Source: Didymella arachidicola
Taxonomy: Eukaryota > Ascomycota > Dothideomycetes > Pleosporales > Didymellaceae
Length of the DNA: 64,000 bases
Assembly (NCBI GenBank): GCA_016630955.3
Contig: CM049987.1
Span: 248,001 to 312,000 of the forward strand
Reading direction: 5' to 3'
This document shows, in pieces, positions 50,264 to 60,017 of the stretch. Under the pieces are notes generated by a model. It ran no database searches, had not been told where the DNA came from, and was given only the letters and a program-made list of their open reading frames with translations. Each line of letters opens with the position of its first letter. Position 1 is the stretch's first letter. The position numbers were made by a program, and so were the translations under genes.

Positions 50264-50697
50264 ACCAAACAGATCGAGAAACTGCGATGAATACAGAAAG
50301 ATCGCGATGGCGGCGACCGTGGTCGTACTTGTACCTGCATGCATGTATGGAGCTCAACGCATGCCGGATCGGAGCAATGATGCGTTTGGTGGCGGAACCT
50401 TACAATCAAGTTTACCCCACTTCTGAAGGCCTGATAAGAGACAGAAGCTCCTTGGAAAGGGCGGGATATGTAAGTCGCACCTGTACACGCATCTCGAGAA
50501 GCCTGACAACTTCTTGACGCTTATCGATGGATCAGGAAACCGTGAGGCTTGCGGGCGTTTCTAGAATGTGGAGGCAGCCTTCCGAAAGAAAAGTGGAACC
50601 CCTGTCACATCCCATTCGCTCCTTCCCGGACAATTACCATCTAACACTTACACCACCCCACACCGTCGGACAGTCCTGACTCGATTACGCTTCTCTT
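50264..50697. promoter_or_regulatory. Divergent promoter between amidase and Zn2Cys6 factor
   Basis: 434 bp separating two start codons on opposite strands, so both promoters and any shared operator must lie here. I could not pick out a convincing CGG-type Zn2Cys6 half-site pair by eye. Confidence 0.5.
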
Positions 50698-52118
50698 ATG
50701 GCTGCTGCAACGAGCACGCGAAAATTCTACCGCAAGTCGAAGTCGGGATGTACTAACTGCAGAAAACGCAGAATCAAGGTTCGTCAGCGCTCAGTGCATG
50801 TCAACATGGCAGGATTGACACACGACCATGCTCAAGAGGTGGGACGTATGCTGACAAGCCCAAGTAGTGCGACGAACATCAAGGCGGTTGCTTGAATTGT
50901 CGAAAGCGCAACTATGTCTGCAGTCTCCGTACTGTCGATTCAGCACTTGGCCCTGCTACAAAGCATGTTTTTAATCTTCGGCAGCAGCCAAGCGCACTTT
51001 TATGGTCACCAACAGAACCTAATTTTGCGAACGCGTTATTGAAAGAAGATATTGTGAGCCGACTGCCCAGGCCAGCTCGTCCTCATGCTGCTGCACTTCT
51101 GAACCATTTCGCAAACAAGACCGTTGCGACGATGGGCTTTGGCCCTATGTTGCAACAAGCATGGTGTACTGCAATCCCAGACGTGGCTTTGAAGCACGAT
51201 TTCGTGGTTCATGGGGTCCTGGCCCTCGCAGCTCTTCATGTCTCCATGTCTGTGGGGTCCCAAGAGGTGAGGAAGAGCTATCAGAACCTGGTGGCCTTGG
51301 AGCTCAACGCAGGACTGAAGCCATACATGGAGGAGGTGCGGCATGTCACGAACGAGAATGTAGAGGCACTATTCGCTTTCTCTACCATAATTTCGGTTTT
51401 CAACACGTATCAGGCCAACACAAAAGTCCGACAACTTGCACTGGCGAAGCAAACGGATGCTGCGGACATTACAGAATCGCAGACGGTCGCCACAGCAGCT
51501 GTACAATCCGCGCTGCAGTGGCTACGAACCCTCAGGGGTGCGCAAGTTATCCTGGTACCTGGCTGGAGCGCACTGCAGTCTGGCCCTCTGCGTCCTGTCA
51601 TAACACGAGAATCATGGTCGGCCGCCATACCGATTTCTAACGTACATCATGCCGATGAAAGACGCTTGAAGATCCTGGAGTCAATGTGGTCGAGTCCACG
51701 ACGTCAATATCAAGACTACTTCGGTATCCTTCGTCAAGCATGGCAGGAACTCTGCAGGTCTTTTGCGCTGGTATGGAAGCTCATCGACGAGGCACCTTCA
51801 CGCTCACACAACTTTGGACCAACTTTCGACTGGACAGCAGTGTTCCACTTCGCAGTGCAGTGCTCACTAGAGTTCGCAGCCTTGCTTGAAGAACAATGTA
51901 TCGAAGCATGGATACTCATGGGTCACTACGCTCTACTAGGTGCAGAAGTGAGAGGGCTATGGTGGTTTGATGGGTCGGCTGAGAGCTGTCTAGCAACAGC
52001 GGCTTTGGTCATTGGTACTAACAACTGGGAGTGGATCGCCCACCCCGCCACCCAAATCGGACTTGATCTAGATAGGCTGAGGCCGTTTGCTCTGAATCGC
52101 CCAAAGATCATACCATGA
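50698..52118 (+). CDS. Zn2Cys6 transcription factor
   Basis: Exons 50698-50778 and 50868-52118 give 443 aa. The 89-nt intron (GTTCGT, branch CTGAC, AAGTAG) falls inside the zinc cluster, as is common in this family. The spliced cluster is C-x2-C-x6-C-x6-C-x2-C-x6-C: CTNCRKRRIK joined to CDEHQGGCLNC and RKRNYVC, at residues 18-45. The GCTNCRKRRIKCDE form is typical of the sterol-uptake (Upc2-like) class of binuclear cluster factors. The remainder has the alpha-helical regulatory pattern of that class (ALLNHFANKT, FVVHGVLALAALHVS, VEALFAFSTIISVFN). Nuclear. The neighbouring amidase is a plausible target, but this is only positional inference. Confidence 0.88.
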
Positions 52119-52427
52119 GCCTGTGCCCAATGGTAGTTGACCATCCACCACCGTAGTCGTGCGGACCAACGGCCGCGAAGTGGAGGCAGCAAGCATGGCG
52201 CGTCTTTGGAGCACTCTGCTTGCAAGCTCTTACTCCTGGCACAACCAGTTGCCTCGCTCAGGGCTCTCTCGTAACGATTGTCGTCTTGGTAAACTCCGTA
52301 GCAACTGAAACTCCGAGGTGCGTCATGTCATATTAGCAATGCGCGCGGGCACATCAAGCAGCGAGGTGGATGGCCGCTGCCGGTGTTTCCTTCAAAAGAC
52401 TGTACATATAACCCTTCGGCACTGTCC
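52119..52427. other. Convergent intergenic gap
   Basis: 309 bp between the 3' ends of the Zn2Cys6 gene (+) and the small membrane protein (-). Nothing recognised. Confidence 0.4.
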
Positions 52428-52794
52428 TCATCCATAGGTGGTGTTGCTTGCACTGCGAACAAATTAGCAATCTACCGCACGCGAGGACTCCATTTACGTA
52501 CATCACGCTTGGGCTCGCCGGTTGCATATGACTTCGACTCGAAGAGCCATGCATCTTTTGTTTTTGGACATAGTAATTTGGTAGCTTGCCCCACGTCCGT
52601 TCCCTGACCTCGCGCATATACTGATCCTGCTCGACCGAACGGTGCATATAGTTGACATCCGGCACGTCAGGACTCCAGAAGCGATACACCGCGAAACCGC
52701 AGCAGACAAGAGCACCTCCGCCGAGGATAACGAGGAAGATGATGAGCGCTGGGGCGATCTGGAAGCCCATGTTGTCTCTTTTGTCGAGGTACAT
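52428..52794 (-). CDS. Small single-pass membrane protein, two exons
   Basis: Exons 52502-52794 and 52428-52452 give 105 aa. The 49-nt intron has donor GTACGT, branch GCTAAT and acceptor CGCAG; without splicing the frame runs on for 40 unconvincing residues to 52354. The N-terminus (MYLDKRDNMG) is followed by one strong transmembrane helix (APALIIFLVILGGGALVCCGFAVYRF). To respect length: ALIIFLVILGGGALVCCGF is its core. A charged tail (EQDQYMREVRERTWGKLPNYY) follows, and the protein ends VIASNTTYG. This looks like a conserved but uncharacterised Dothideomycete family. The helix-plus-basic-tail layout suggests a single-pass protein with a cytosolic tail. No function proposed. Confidence 0.75.
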
Positions 52795-53707
52795 GGCTGC
52801 GGTGGTGTGACTACGTCACTATTGTAGAGAATCCTAAATGGATATTGGTGGTTTGACGATGGAATGCGATGGCTGTTGAAAGCAAAGACTTGCAGGTGGA
52901 AGACAAAGTCGCAGAACCCCTCCCACTTCTGGCGCTGTCAGCTGTATAAGACGCGGGGTGTCCGGAAGCCGTCTGTAGGCCGCGGGTTGCTGCTCCAATG
53001 GTGGTCAGCTGTCGGGCTTACGTTCGCGAACGTTCGCTGGTGCTGCGGGTAGTTTCGATTCGATATCCGGAACAGCGGGAATAGGTCGAAGAACAGCTCA
53101 TGCAGCCCGGCAACGCCTCCAGTAATGCTGCTTTTGGGCACATTCGACTTGCCTTGCGCTATTCACATGCCGTGACGTTTCGTGTCACGAGGCAGCTGCC
53201 AGATTCACTGGCAGCCTGCGCATCCATGCATTCCCATTGGTCCCTTCTTGGCCATCATACAAGAATCCACGTGTACCAAGCAGTTCAAGACTCCAAGGTC
53301 TAAACGACCCACCTTTCGGCATTCCCAGTCCCAGGGCGGTGCTGACGAACACGACCGTATGAACGAAGGGATGAAGGGTTCTTGTGCTAGGCTTGGAGGT
53401 CACGCCAATCTTCTGGACAGTAGCAAGGTGTCAAGGCTACCGATTACTTATCGCATGCAGATTTCGATGCACGTTCTTCGCGGTGAAATTTTTAGGGCAA
53501 AGCTTCGAATGACATGTTGCTGTCTGGCGTGGTGGTCATCGTGCTATCGAGCTGCCGCGCTGACGCGTCCATGCGCTCGTCACCACACGCGGTCTGCATC
53601 GCGCTGGAATGGGATCGGGATCAGCCACCAGATCTTCAACGCGTTGATCATGGTTATTGGTGATCTAAAGTAAAACGGCCGAGTTCTGGGTCTCTCCATG
53701 TCTCTCC
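52795..53707. other. Intergenic, upstream flank of the transposon region
   Basis: Frames such as 53182-53673 look random. The region precedes the inverted repeats around the Fot1-like element and should include the promoter of the small membrane-protein gene. Confidence 0.35.
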
Positions 53708-53740
53708 ATACAAGGGTTGTGCATGAATGAGTGAGAATAC
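53708..53740 (+). repeat. Left arm of an outer 33-bp inverted repeat
   Basis: ATACAAGGGTTGTGCATGAA and onward to 53740. Its reverse complement is at 55937-55969 with 32 of 33 bases identical. It lies outside the transposon ends, so it belongs to the host site or an older element. Confidence 0.8.
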
Positions 53741-53801
53741 GAGATGGCGCAGAGACGTTTCTCGAGGTTTCTGAATGGCCAGCACCTACATTGAACGGCT
53801 A

Positions 53802-53845
53802 CCGAGTCCGTGCGCGTGACGCCCACCATCGCGTAACGCCCCGCT
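53802..53845 (+). repeat. Left terminal inverted repeat of the Fot1-like element
   Basis: 44 bp, perfect inverted match to 55858-55901. It is preceded by the TA duplication at 53800-53801. Confidence 0.95.
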
Positions 53846-53889
53846 AAGCAAATCGCACCCCATCTTCAACACCCCATAGCTCAGTCAAT

Positions 53890-55749
53890 ATGGACTCAAT
53901 TCAAGAAGCGGCTACAGAATTCGATTTGCGCAATCATAAAGAACAACTTTCATACACAAAGTTTGCTAAAGCAAAGGGAGTTGATCGGTCTACGTTAGCG
54001 CGGAGGCACAAAGGGGTTTCAACTTCTAGGGAGGTCAAAGCAGTTAACCAACGGAAACTCAACAACACTGAAGAACAAGAGCTTATTAAGCTTATTAATA
54101 AGCTTACTGAGGACGGATTCCCTCCTAACAGGCTTCAAATCCGAAATTACGCGTCTAAAGTAGCTGGTAGCAGCGTCTCTGATAGCTGGGTTACTCGCTT
54201 CCTCCACCGTCACACAGCTGAACTGGTCACCAAATGGGCAACAGGGAAGGATCGCAATCGCCACCAAGCTGACTCAGGGGCTTCTTTTGAGGCCTACTTC
54301 ACACTTCTACACAGCAAGATAGCTGAGTACAGCATTGAGCCTCAGCACATGTACAATATGGATGAGAAGGGCTTCATGATCGGGGTACTTGAACGTGCAA
54401 AACGAGTGTTCTCCCGGCCACTGTGGGACAGCAAGCAAGTCAGAGGTACTCTCCAAGACGGCTCACGGGAGTGGATCACGCTTATTGCTTGCATAAGTGC
54501 CTCAGGGGAAGCCCTGCCAGCAAGCCTCATATACCCAGCAGCCAATCAAGCTATATACTCAGGCTGGGTGGAGGATATCAAGCCAGGGGAACACTCAGTC
54601 TTTGTCAGCTCATCTAGTACAGGCTGGAGCAACAACGAGATAGCTCTTGCCTGGCTTGAACAGGTGTTCGATCGCGCTACTAAGGCCACAGCACGGAGAA
54701 AGTATCGTCTTTTGATACTTGACGGCCACGGGAGCCACGTTACCCCTGACTTTATTGAGTACGCCAACCAACGCAAGATACTCGTGATGATCCTTCCCCC
54801 TCACTCAACACACAGGCTCCAGCCACTGGACGTTTGCCTGTTCTCACCTCTGGCACGAGCATACTCAAATGAGCTTACGCAGTTCCTCCAAAGCAGTCAG
54901 GGGACCTCTCCAGTCACTAAATCAAACTTCTTACACCTGTTCTGGGCGGCGTGGCAGAGCTCATTTCAGGAGTCAACAATCGTCAACTCCTTTGCAGCCA
55001 CAGGGATATGGCCCCCTGACGCCTCTGCTGTACTCAAACAAGTCAACAACACTTATACAGACAAAGAAGAACAATCAGGAGCTCTTAGACCAACAGACTG
55101 GAGGCGTATAAGGCAGGTACTTAAGGATCATGTGAAGGAACCTGACAGTGAGGCAGTGCGGGAGCTGACAGGGGCAATTCACTCTCTTACTGCCCAGGTT
55201 GAGCTGCTTACTGAGCAGAACAAAGGCCTGCAGGAGTCTCTTGCACACAGGAAGAAGCACAATAAGAAGAGTAAGCCCCTGAGTCTCCAACAGCGGAAGG
55301 AGTACCAAAGTCAACCTGTATTTTGGTCTCCTCGGAAGGTCAGAGAGGCACACTATCGTCGGAAGATCAATGAGCAAGAACAGGAGGAGCAGCATCTTCA
55401 AAAGCTACGTCAGAAGCAAGAGCAAGTAGCAATTAAGCTTCAGAGAGCAAGAGAGGCTCAGGAGAAGCGTACAGAGCGTGAGAGAGCTAAGGAGGTGAGG
55501 GTGCAGGAGAAGGCTAAGAAGGCAGCTGAAGCGCAGCGTCAAAGGGACGCTCGTCAAGCTACTACTGCTATCCAATTATCCCAAAAGGGTAAGCGTAAAG
55601 CCTTAAAAGCTACCTCAGGTAGCAATAAGCGTCAGAAACAAGCTGGTGATGCTGGTGGTGCGAAAGAAGCCCCTGAGGCACCCTCAGCTCCTCCACCAGT
55701 CACTACTCGCCGCGGACGCAACGTTAGGCTTCCAAGTAAATACAAGTAG
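53890..55749 (+). CDS. Fot1/pogo-family DDE transposase
   Basis: 619 aa, no intron. Residues 1-50 form a psq-type helix-turn-helix (YTKFAKAKGVDRSTLARR). Residues 60-125 form a CENP-B-like DNA-binding domain (EEQELIKLINKL, PPNRLQIRNYASKV, SWVTRFLHRH). The DDE_1 catalytic core carries the acidic triad D158 (YNMDEKGF), D278 (LLILDGHGSH) and D314 (LQPLDVCLF). The spacing between the last two is 35 residues, the DD35D layout of Fot1/pogo. IWPPDASAVL near residue 390 is another family mark. The C-terminal 170 residues are Lys/Glu/Gln-rich, with coiled-coil character and basic clusters likely to serve nuclear import. It cuts and pastes the element at TA sites. All key residues are present. Codon choice at the N-terminus is more AT-rich than in the neighbouring genes, as expected of a mobile gene. 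Confidence 0.95.
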   Translation: MDSIQEAATEFDLRNHKEQLSYTKFAKAKGVDRSTLARRHKGVSTSREVKAVNQRKLNNTEEQELIKLINKLTEDGFPPNRLQIRNYASKVAGSSVSDSWVTRFLHRHTAELVTKWATGKDRNRHQADSGASFEAYFTLLHSKIAEYSIEPQHMYNMDEKGFMIGVLERAKRVFSRPLWDSKQVRGTLQDGSREWITLIACISASGEALPASLIYPAANQAIYSGWVEDIKPGEHSVFVSSSSTGWSNNEIALAWLEQVFDRATKATARRKYRLLILDGHGSHVTPDFIEYANQRKILVMILPPHSTHRLQPLDVCLFSPLARAYSNELTQFLQSSQGTSPVTKSNFLHLFWAAWQSSFQESTIVNSFAATGIWPPDASAVLKQVNNTYTDKEEQSGALRPTDWRRIRQVLKDHVKEPDSEAVRELTGAIHSLTAQVELLTEQNKGLQESLAHRKKHNKKSKPLSLQQRKEYQSQPVFWSPRKVREAHYRRKINEQEQEEQHLQKLRQKQEQVAIKLQRAREAQEKRTERERAKEVRVQEKAKKAAEAQRQRDARQATTAIQLSQKGKRKALKATSGSNKRQKQAGDAGGAKEAPEAPSAPPPVTTRRGRNVRLPSKYK

Positions 55750-55857
55750 CACAAGTAGTTCACATAGGTCTATTTACTACTCTACTACAATATTATACAA
55801 TATTTGCTGTTGTTGGTGGCTCAGTAACCTTATTTTTCAACAAGTCGATAGGATCTC

Positions 55858-55901
55858 AGCGGGGCGTTACGCGATGGTGGGCGTCACGCGCACGGACTCG
55901 G
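55858..55901 (-). repeat. Right terminal inverted repeat of the Fot1-like element
   Basis: 44 bp, exact reverse complement of 53802-53845. It is followed by the TA duplication at 55902-55903. Confidence 0.95.
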
Positions 55902-55936
55902 TATTATTGGTTGTTCTGCGATCGACACTGGCCCTT

Positions 55937-55969
55937 GTATTCTCACTCATTCATGCCCAACCCTTGTAT
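55937..55969 (-). repeat. Right arm of the outer 33-bp inverted repeat
   Basis: Reverse complement of 53708-53740 with a single mismatch. Removing the transposon and one TA would leave the two arms about 96 nt apart. Confidence 0.8.
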
Positions 55970-56004
55970 CTCTCCACGAGTTGCTGCACATATATTTACT
56001 ACAA

Positions 56005-56233
56005 GTATACTGTGGTATATGGCATAAGTAGTGTAGGTGGGTCTCGGAGTTTCTAATGATTAGACTATGCGCTGCGAAATCTTTGCAGCATTCTATTGGA
56101 TAAATAGCAAGAGTTATTACGATAGGAACTGTTTAATTGGTCAGATTACAGGGTAAATCTGCTCTCATCTTCGGTCCTTACCCCTTATCGCTGTTCTCCA
56201 CCTACACTACTTATGCCATGTACCACAGTACAC
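56005..56233. repeat. Foldback element with 36-bp inverted arms
   Basis: Arms at 56005-56040 and 56198-56233 are reverse complements over 36 bp with two mismatches, both transitions, separated by 157 nt. The core string is TGGCATAAGTAGTGTAGGTGG. A partial third copy of the arm's outer end (CCACAGTACATGG) lies at 56330-56342. The arrangement resembles a non-autonomous MITE. No coding frame lies between the arms. Confidence 0.75.
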
Positions 56234-56461
56234 CCATCTTCCACGGAGAGACGCGGAACAAAGCACCCGGCATTTGGCAGGCCTGATTCGATGGGCATTC
56301 GTGCGGTTGGTCTGACCTACTATCTTCTACCACAGTACATGGACTATCATGGTTACATTTGTGGTCCAGACTGGCAATTCATGGAGCTGTAGATCATGTA
56401 CTGTGATCATACACAGTAGAGCTGCTCGAGCAGATGGTGTACAAACTTCCCATGCGTAATT

Positions 56462-59179
56462 TCAAGGGTACAACTGGACGTGTTAGCAAAGCTGGGAGGC
56501 TGCCAGGTCGACCGTTGACTTACAAGGTTCACCAGACAGATAGCCATGGCGAGTCCGCCCACCCTTATTAACATCATCTTGCGCTTTCCATGCTGCACTT
56601 GGCAATGTTCTTCCACATGATCAGTGGTATCGCTACCAGGGGGATTCCATCCCGGTAACTCCACAAACTCCCTATTTGTGGCACCCTCGTGTTGCGGTAG
56701 ATTTACAGCAGAGACCTTGCTATGTAGCAACCACCCCATCGTCACCTTCGTGGCATCATGCGCCATCCACGCCATCCACATGAGAACCGGAGTCAAGATG
56801 ACTAGATCGCGCCATCTATCCCTCAAGAACGTACCGTTGCCGTATCGGAATCCGGTGCGAAGAATGCCCCTACCGTCACCGGCGAGCCAGATGTGCTGCG
56901 ACAGGATATACAGTTCGAGAGATATGCGGCCGATCCAGGCGAAGGATGCACAGTACCTTGCACGAAGGTAGGCTGTGGCGTTGCGGAGGATGATGAATGA
57001 CAGTGCTGGAAGCCAGGCGGTATATGGCACCCACCACTCATAGACATCCTTGGCTTTGGCGCGCTGCATCAAGATCAAGAAAGTAGGTATAGTGAGGACC
57101 GCCAACGCAACCAGAAGAAACTGGTGCATGATGAAGTGTCGTTTGATCAAGTACTCTAGGTCGCCAAGGTGCTTGTACGGTTTTCGAAGGACCGAACAGA
57201 TTCTGATGTGGATTGCCGCAACGAAGATGCCGACGAAGACGACATAGTTGTCCATACCAAGATAGAAGCGCATCTCATCTACATCGATGCTCGCTCGAAA
57301 GAGGAACCTGAAGAGCGAAGCCCACAACTCCAGAAACCCCTGAGCATGAATGAACATTGTAGTCAACAAACCAGCAAGCACAACTTTTACAAGCAGCAGC
57401 CCAAGACGATCGTTCCATTGTCGCCCGATCACCAGTGTGAAGAAGACGACGAGGAACCAGAAGGTCACCAGCGGGGCAAAGTAGTACGATGTATACGGCC
57501 TATCCGTCGCCAACGCGAGTAGCACTGGTAAAGTGTTGGTCCGCAGGACCACGCGCAAAGCACGCTGAGCGGTGAAGTCGTTCGTACGCAGACAGTAACT
57601 TGCATGACCATACGCAGAGAGGAGAAGGTAGAGCGCAATGAAGATCCGGAACATCTTGTAAAAGTCCATGATCTCGGAGGCTCCTGTGTACGCATATACC
57701 AGGACGTAGATCTGCATCCAGCCCTTGAACTCGTCGGATATCTCCCGGGGTAGGAAGGGCTGTGACTGTACAATGCTGTCTTGAAGTCGATTTCGGCTCT
57801 TGGAGCTCGTTGGAGCGGGCACGCTTTGAACATTGAAGAGACAGAGCAGGATAGCGACACCTAGCATTACCCGGAAGTCGATATTAGCGAACTCCTTCGG
57901 GATCTTGTCGAAGATGTGTGTTCTGTCGGCGACGAAGCAGTACACCGCAGCAAGCATGATTATGACAAGCGCATCAGCAAGAAGAGCGATGCTTGACCTC
58001 TGATCCGGGTTGCGGAGCAGGCTAAAGACTGTCAGAGCGGCAAGCGGCGCGAAAAGAACCGTGGCGATTATTTGAATCCAGTTGGCTGGTTTATACGCAC
58101 TACAGCAGGTCTTGCTGAACGGATAGCCGTGCCTCTGCGCGCCTTTCGCGTTACACCGGTAGTTGAGCACAACATTCGCCATCTGCTTTGCAATGCGATC
58201 GGTGACATGTAGCCCACTCTCGCCAACCATTTCAGGCCAGCCCGAAGTCATTTCGCGGTATGCCCAAGGCACGTTGAGCCCGCGGTTAGACCAAAGCTGT
58301 AGGTGATCGTTCATCGCCCAAACCTTATTCTGCGTAATTGTCACTTCTCGAGATGGACTCAAGCGGTCGACGATCGGGTCTGGCACTGGTGCAAAGAAGA
58401 TCTGATCGTCCACTCCGTCTTTGCCGTGCGCACGTATATTACCAGGCGAGGTGAGGCGGTCGTGCGTGGTGGACATGACTGCTGCAACACGGTCCACGAC
58501 ATGGTTGAAAGCTGAGAGATATTCGTCGCCCAAATGTCGCGCGTGAAAAAGCCCTCCGCCAATGAACAGCAGCACGGATCTCCTTTTGCCGTTGCTTGGA
58601 TGCAACTTCTTCTCTTCGTCACTGTTTTCAGCCTTGTTCCTGTCCATATAGGCCTTCAACTCTTCCTTGAAGCCAGTGCCATTCAGGAATGGATCCCATA
58701 GAAAGCTGACCCTGGCGCGGCCGACCTCGAGGTGTAAGTCCTCGTGCTTGTCCAGCTCTTGCTGTCTATCAGACACCCAGGAATTGTCTAGCTTGCTCGC
58801 CGTGGCCCAGAAAACCTGTCGCACGTTCGTATCGCCGACGAACATGATCTGACCATCCTCGTTGCATTCAGCGATGTCTGGTGTCGTGTAGTCGTGCAGG
58901 AGGCAGCCGGGGACTCGCCAGTTGTGGAAAGGACGACGTTCGGGGTCGCGGTCAGGCGAGTCGAGCCACTGGCCCTCGTGGAGTAGCTTATTGCAGTGGT
59001 AGAGATCGGACTTATCTGGGAATGTAAGTGTCGATCGCCCGTTATGGAATTGAGGCTGCTATACCACTGATCAAGCGGCGATAAACATTTGCGCAAATAA
59101 CCACCGACAACAGCAAGAGCGCAACTCTACTGAATACGTTCGGCAAGCTCACAGGCCTCGCCAGCCTAAGTCTTAGCAT
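56462..59179 (-). CDS. Cas1-like polysaccharide O-acetyltransferase, 10-TM acyltransferase type
   Basis: Exons 59065-59179, 56524-59015 and 56462-56473 give 872 aa. The introns are 49 nt (GTATAG to CCCAG) and 50 nt (GTAAGT, branch GCTAAC, CCAG). A signal-anchor helix at residues 18-32 (VALLLLSVVICA) precedes a lumenal SGNH-like domain: CNKLLHEGQWLDS, CLLHDYTTPDIAECN and FVGDTNVRQVFWA. About ten membrane helices and the family segments GMDNYVVFVGIFVA, RISLELYILSQHIWLAGD and DLVILTPVLMWMAWM follow. Cas1 proteins O-acetylate capsule or wall polysaccharides in the Golgi. Oddly, the expected GDS nucleophile reads GDT (Thr101), and the expected D-x-x-H reads S-G-L-H (305-308), so catalysis is doubtful. 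The last exon codes only LYP; reading through the intron instead adds about 38 residues to 56407. Confidence 0.88.
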
Positions 59180-60017
59180 GCTTATTGCTCATGTGACCTG
59201 CGTAGCATCAATCTACCGCTAAAAGTCTCAGGCTGTCGCAGCGAGCGTGGTAGCCCTAAGTGGTGTTGAAAAGTGTCGCGTGCCCTCCTCGAGCAAAACA
59301 GCAAAGGAGCCATGTCAGCGGACGAGGCACGACGAGCTACAGGGGTACAGTGGATCATCTAGGCTGACCGCGTCTCCACTGCTTGCCTTGGGTGTGGGCG
59401 TCACTTCCATATTGATGAAGCTGCCGCTTTCCCGCAGCCAAGGTGACGCGTTTGTGGGACCGCAATCTGTGCTCCGCGTCACAGGGAGGACGTAACGATA
59501 CGCGCGTCGAGCTCTAAGAACTATATTCTATAAAGGTCCCAGATACAGGTGGGATTGCACATCTGTAAAAAAAATTGTTGCTGAATCAAAGGTCCGCGGT
59601 ACCTGAGATTGCACCGATCATCATGCTGGATACGGGGCCTTGGCAGTGCTGCCGGCGGACCGACGCGGCTGTAACCCTCGAACGCCCTTGCAGCCCTAGC
59701 TCGCTCGTGCTCTGGAACCATAGAATGGGAACTGTGAGGCTGATGATCACAACAGGTCTGACGATCTAAGCCCAATACAACCTGAACACCATATGTTTGC
59801 AACTATGGACATGATCTCATTCCTAGCAGTATCGGCACCAGAGACAGTTCCTTGTGCACCCAGTCTCAGGTCAACATCTGACCTAGCGTTCACACCTCGT
59901 TCATGAGCAGTACGTACTCAGACCCCCATCGTCCCCAGGTAGTACTACTACCGCCAGGTAGCGTTTTGTAAAACCCAACCTATGTCACCCTTCATCTGCC
60001 CAAACCATCGTGCCACA
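59180..60017. other. Intergenic, Cas1-like gene promoter and transporter 3' flank
   Basis: Between two minus-strand genes. Frames shorter than 95 codons only. Nothing recognised. Confidence 0.4.

Larger units (their letters stand above)
53802..55901 (+). mobile_element. Intact Fot1/pogo-type Tc1-mariner DNA transposon
   Basis: A 2,100-bp element bounded by perfect 44-bp terminal inverted repeats: 53802-53845 (CCGAGTCCGTGCGCG at the outer end) and 55858-55901. It is flanked on both sides by TA (53800-53801 and 55902-55903), the target duplication of this superfamily. It encodes one uninterrupted transposase (53890-55749). Identical ends, an open frame and no obvious repeat-induced point mutation suggest recent arrival or recent activity. 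Confidence 0.95.
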
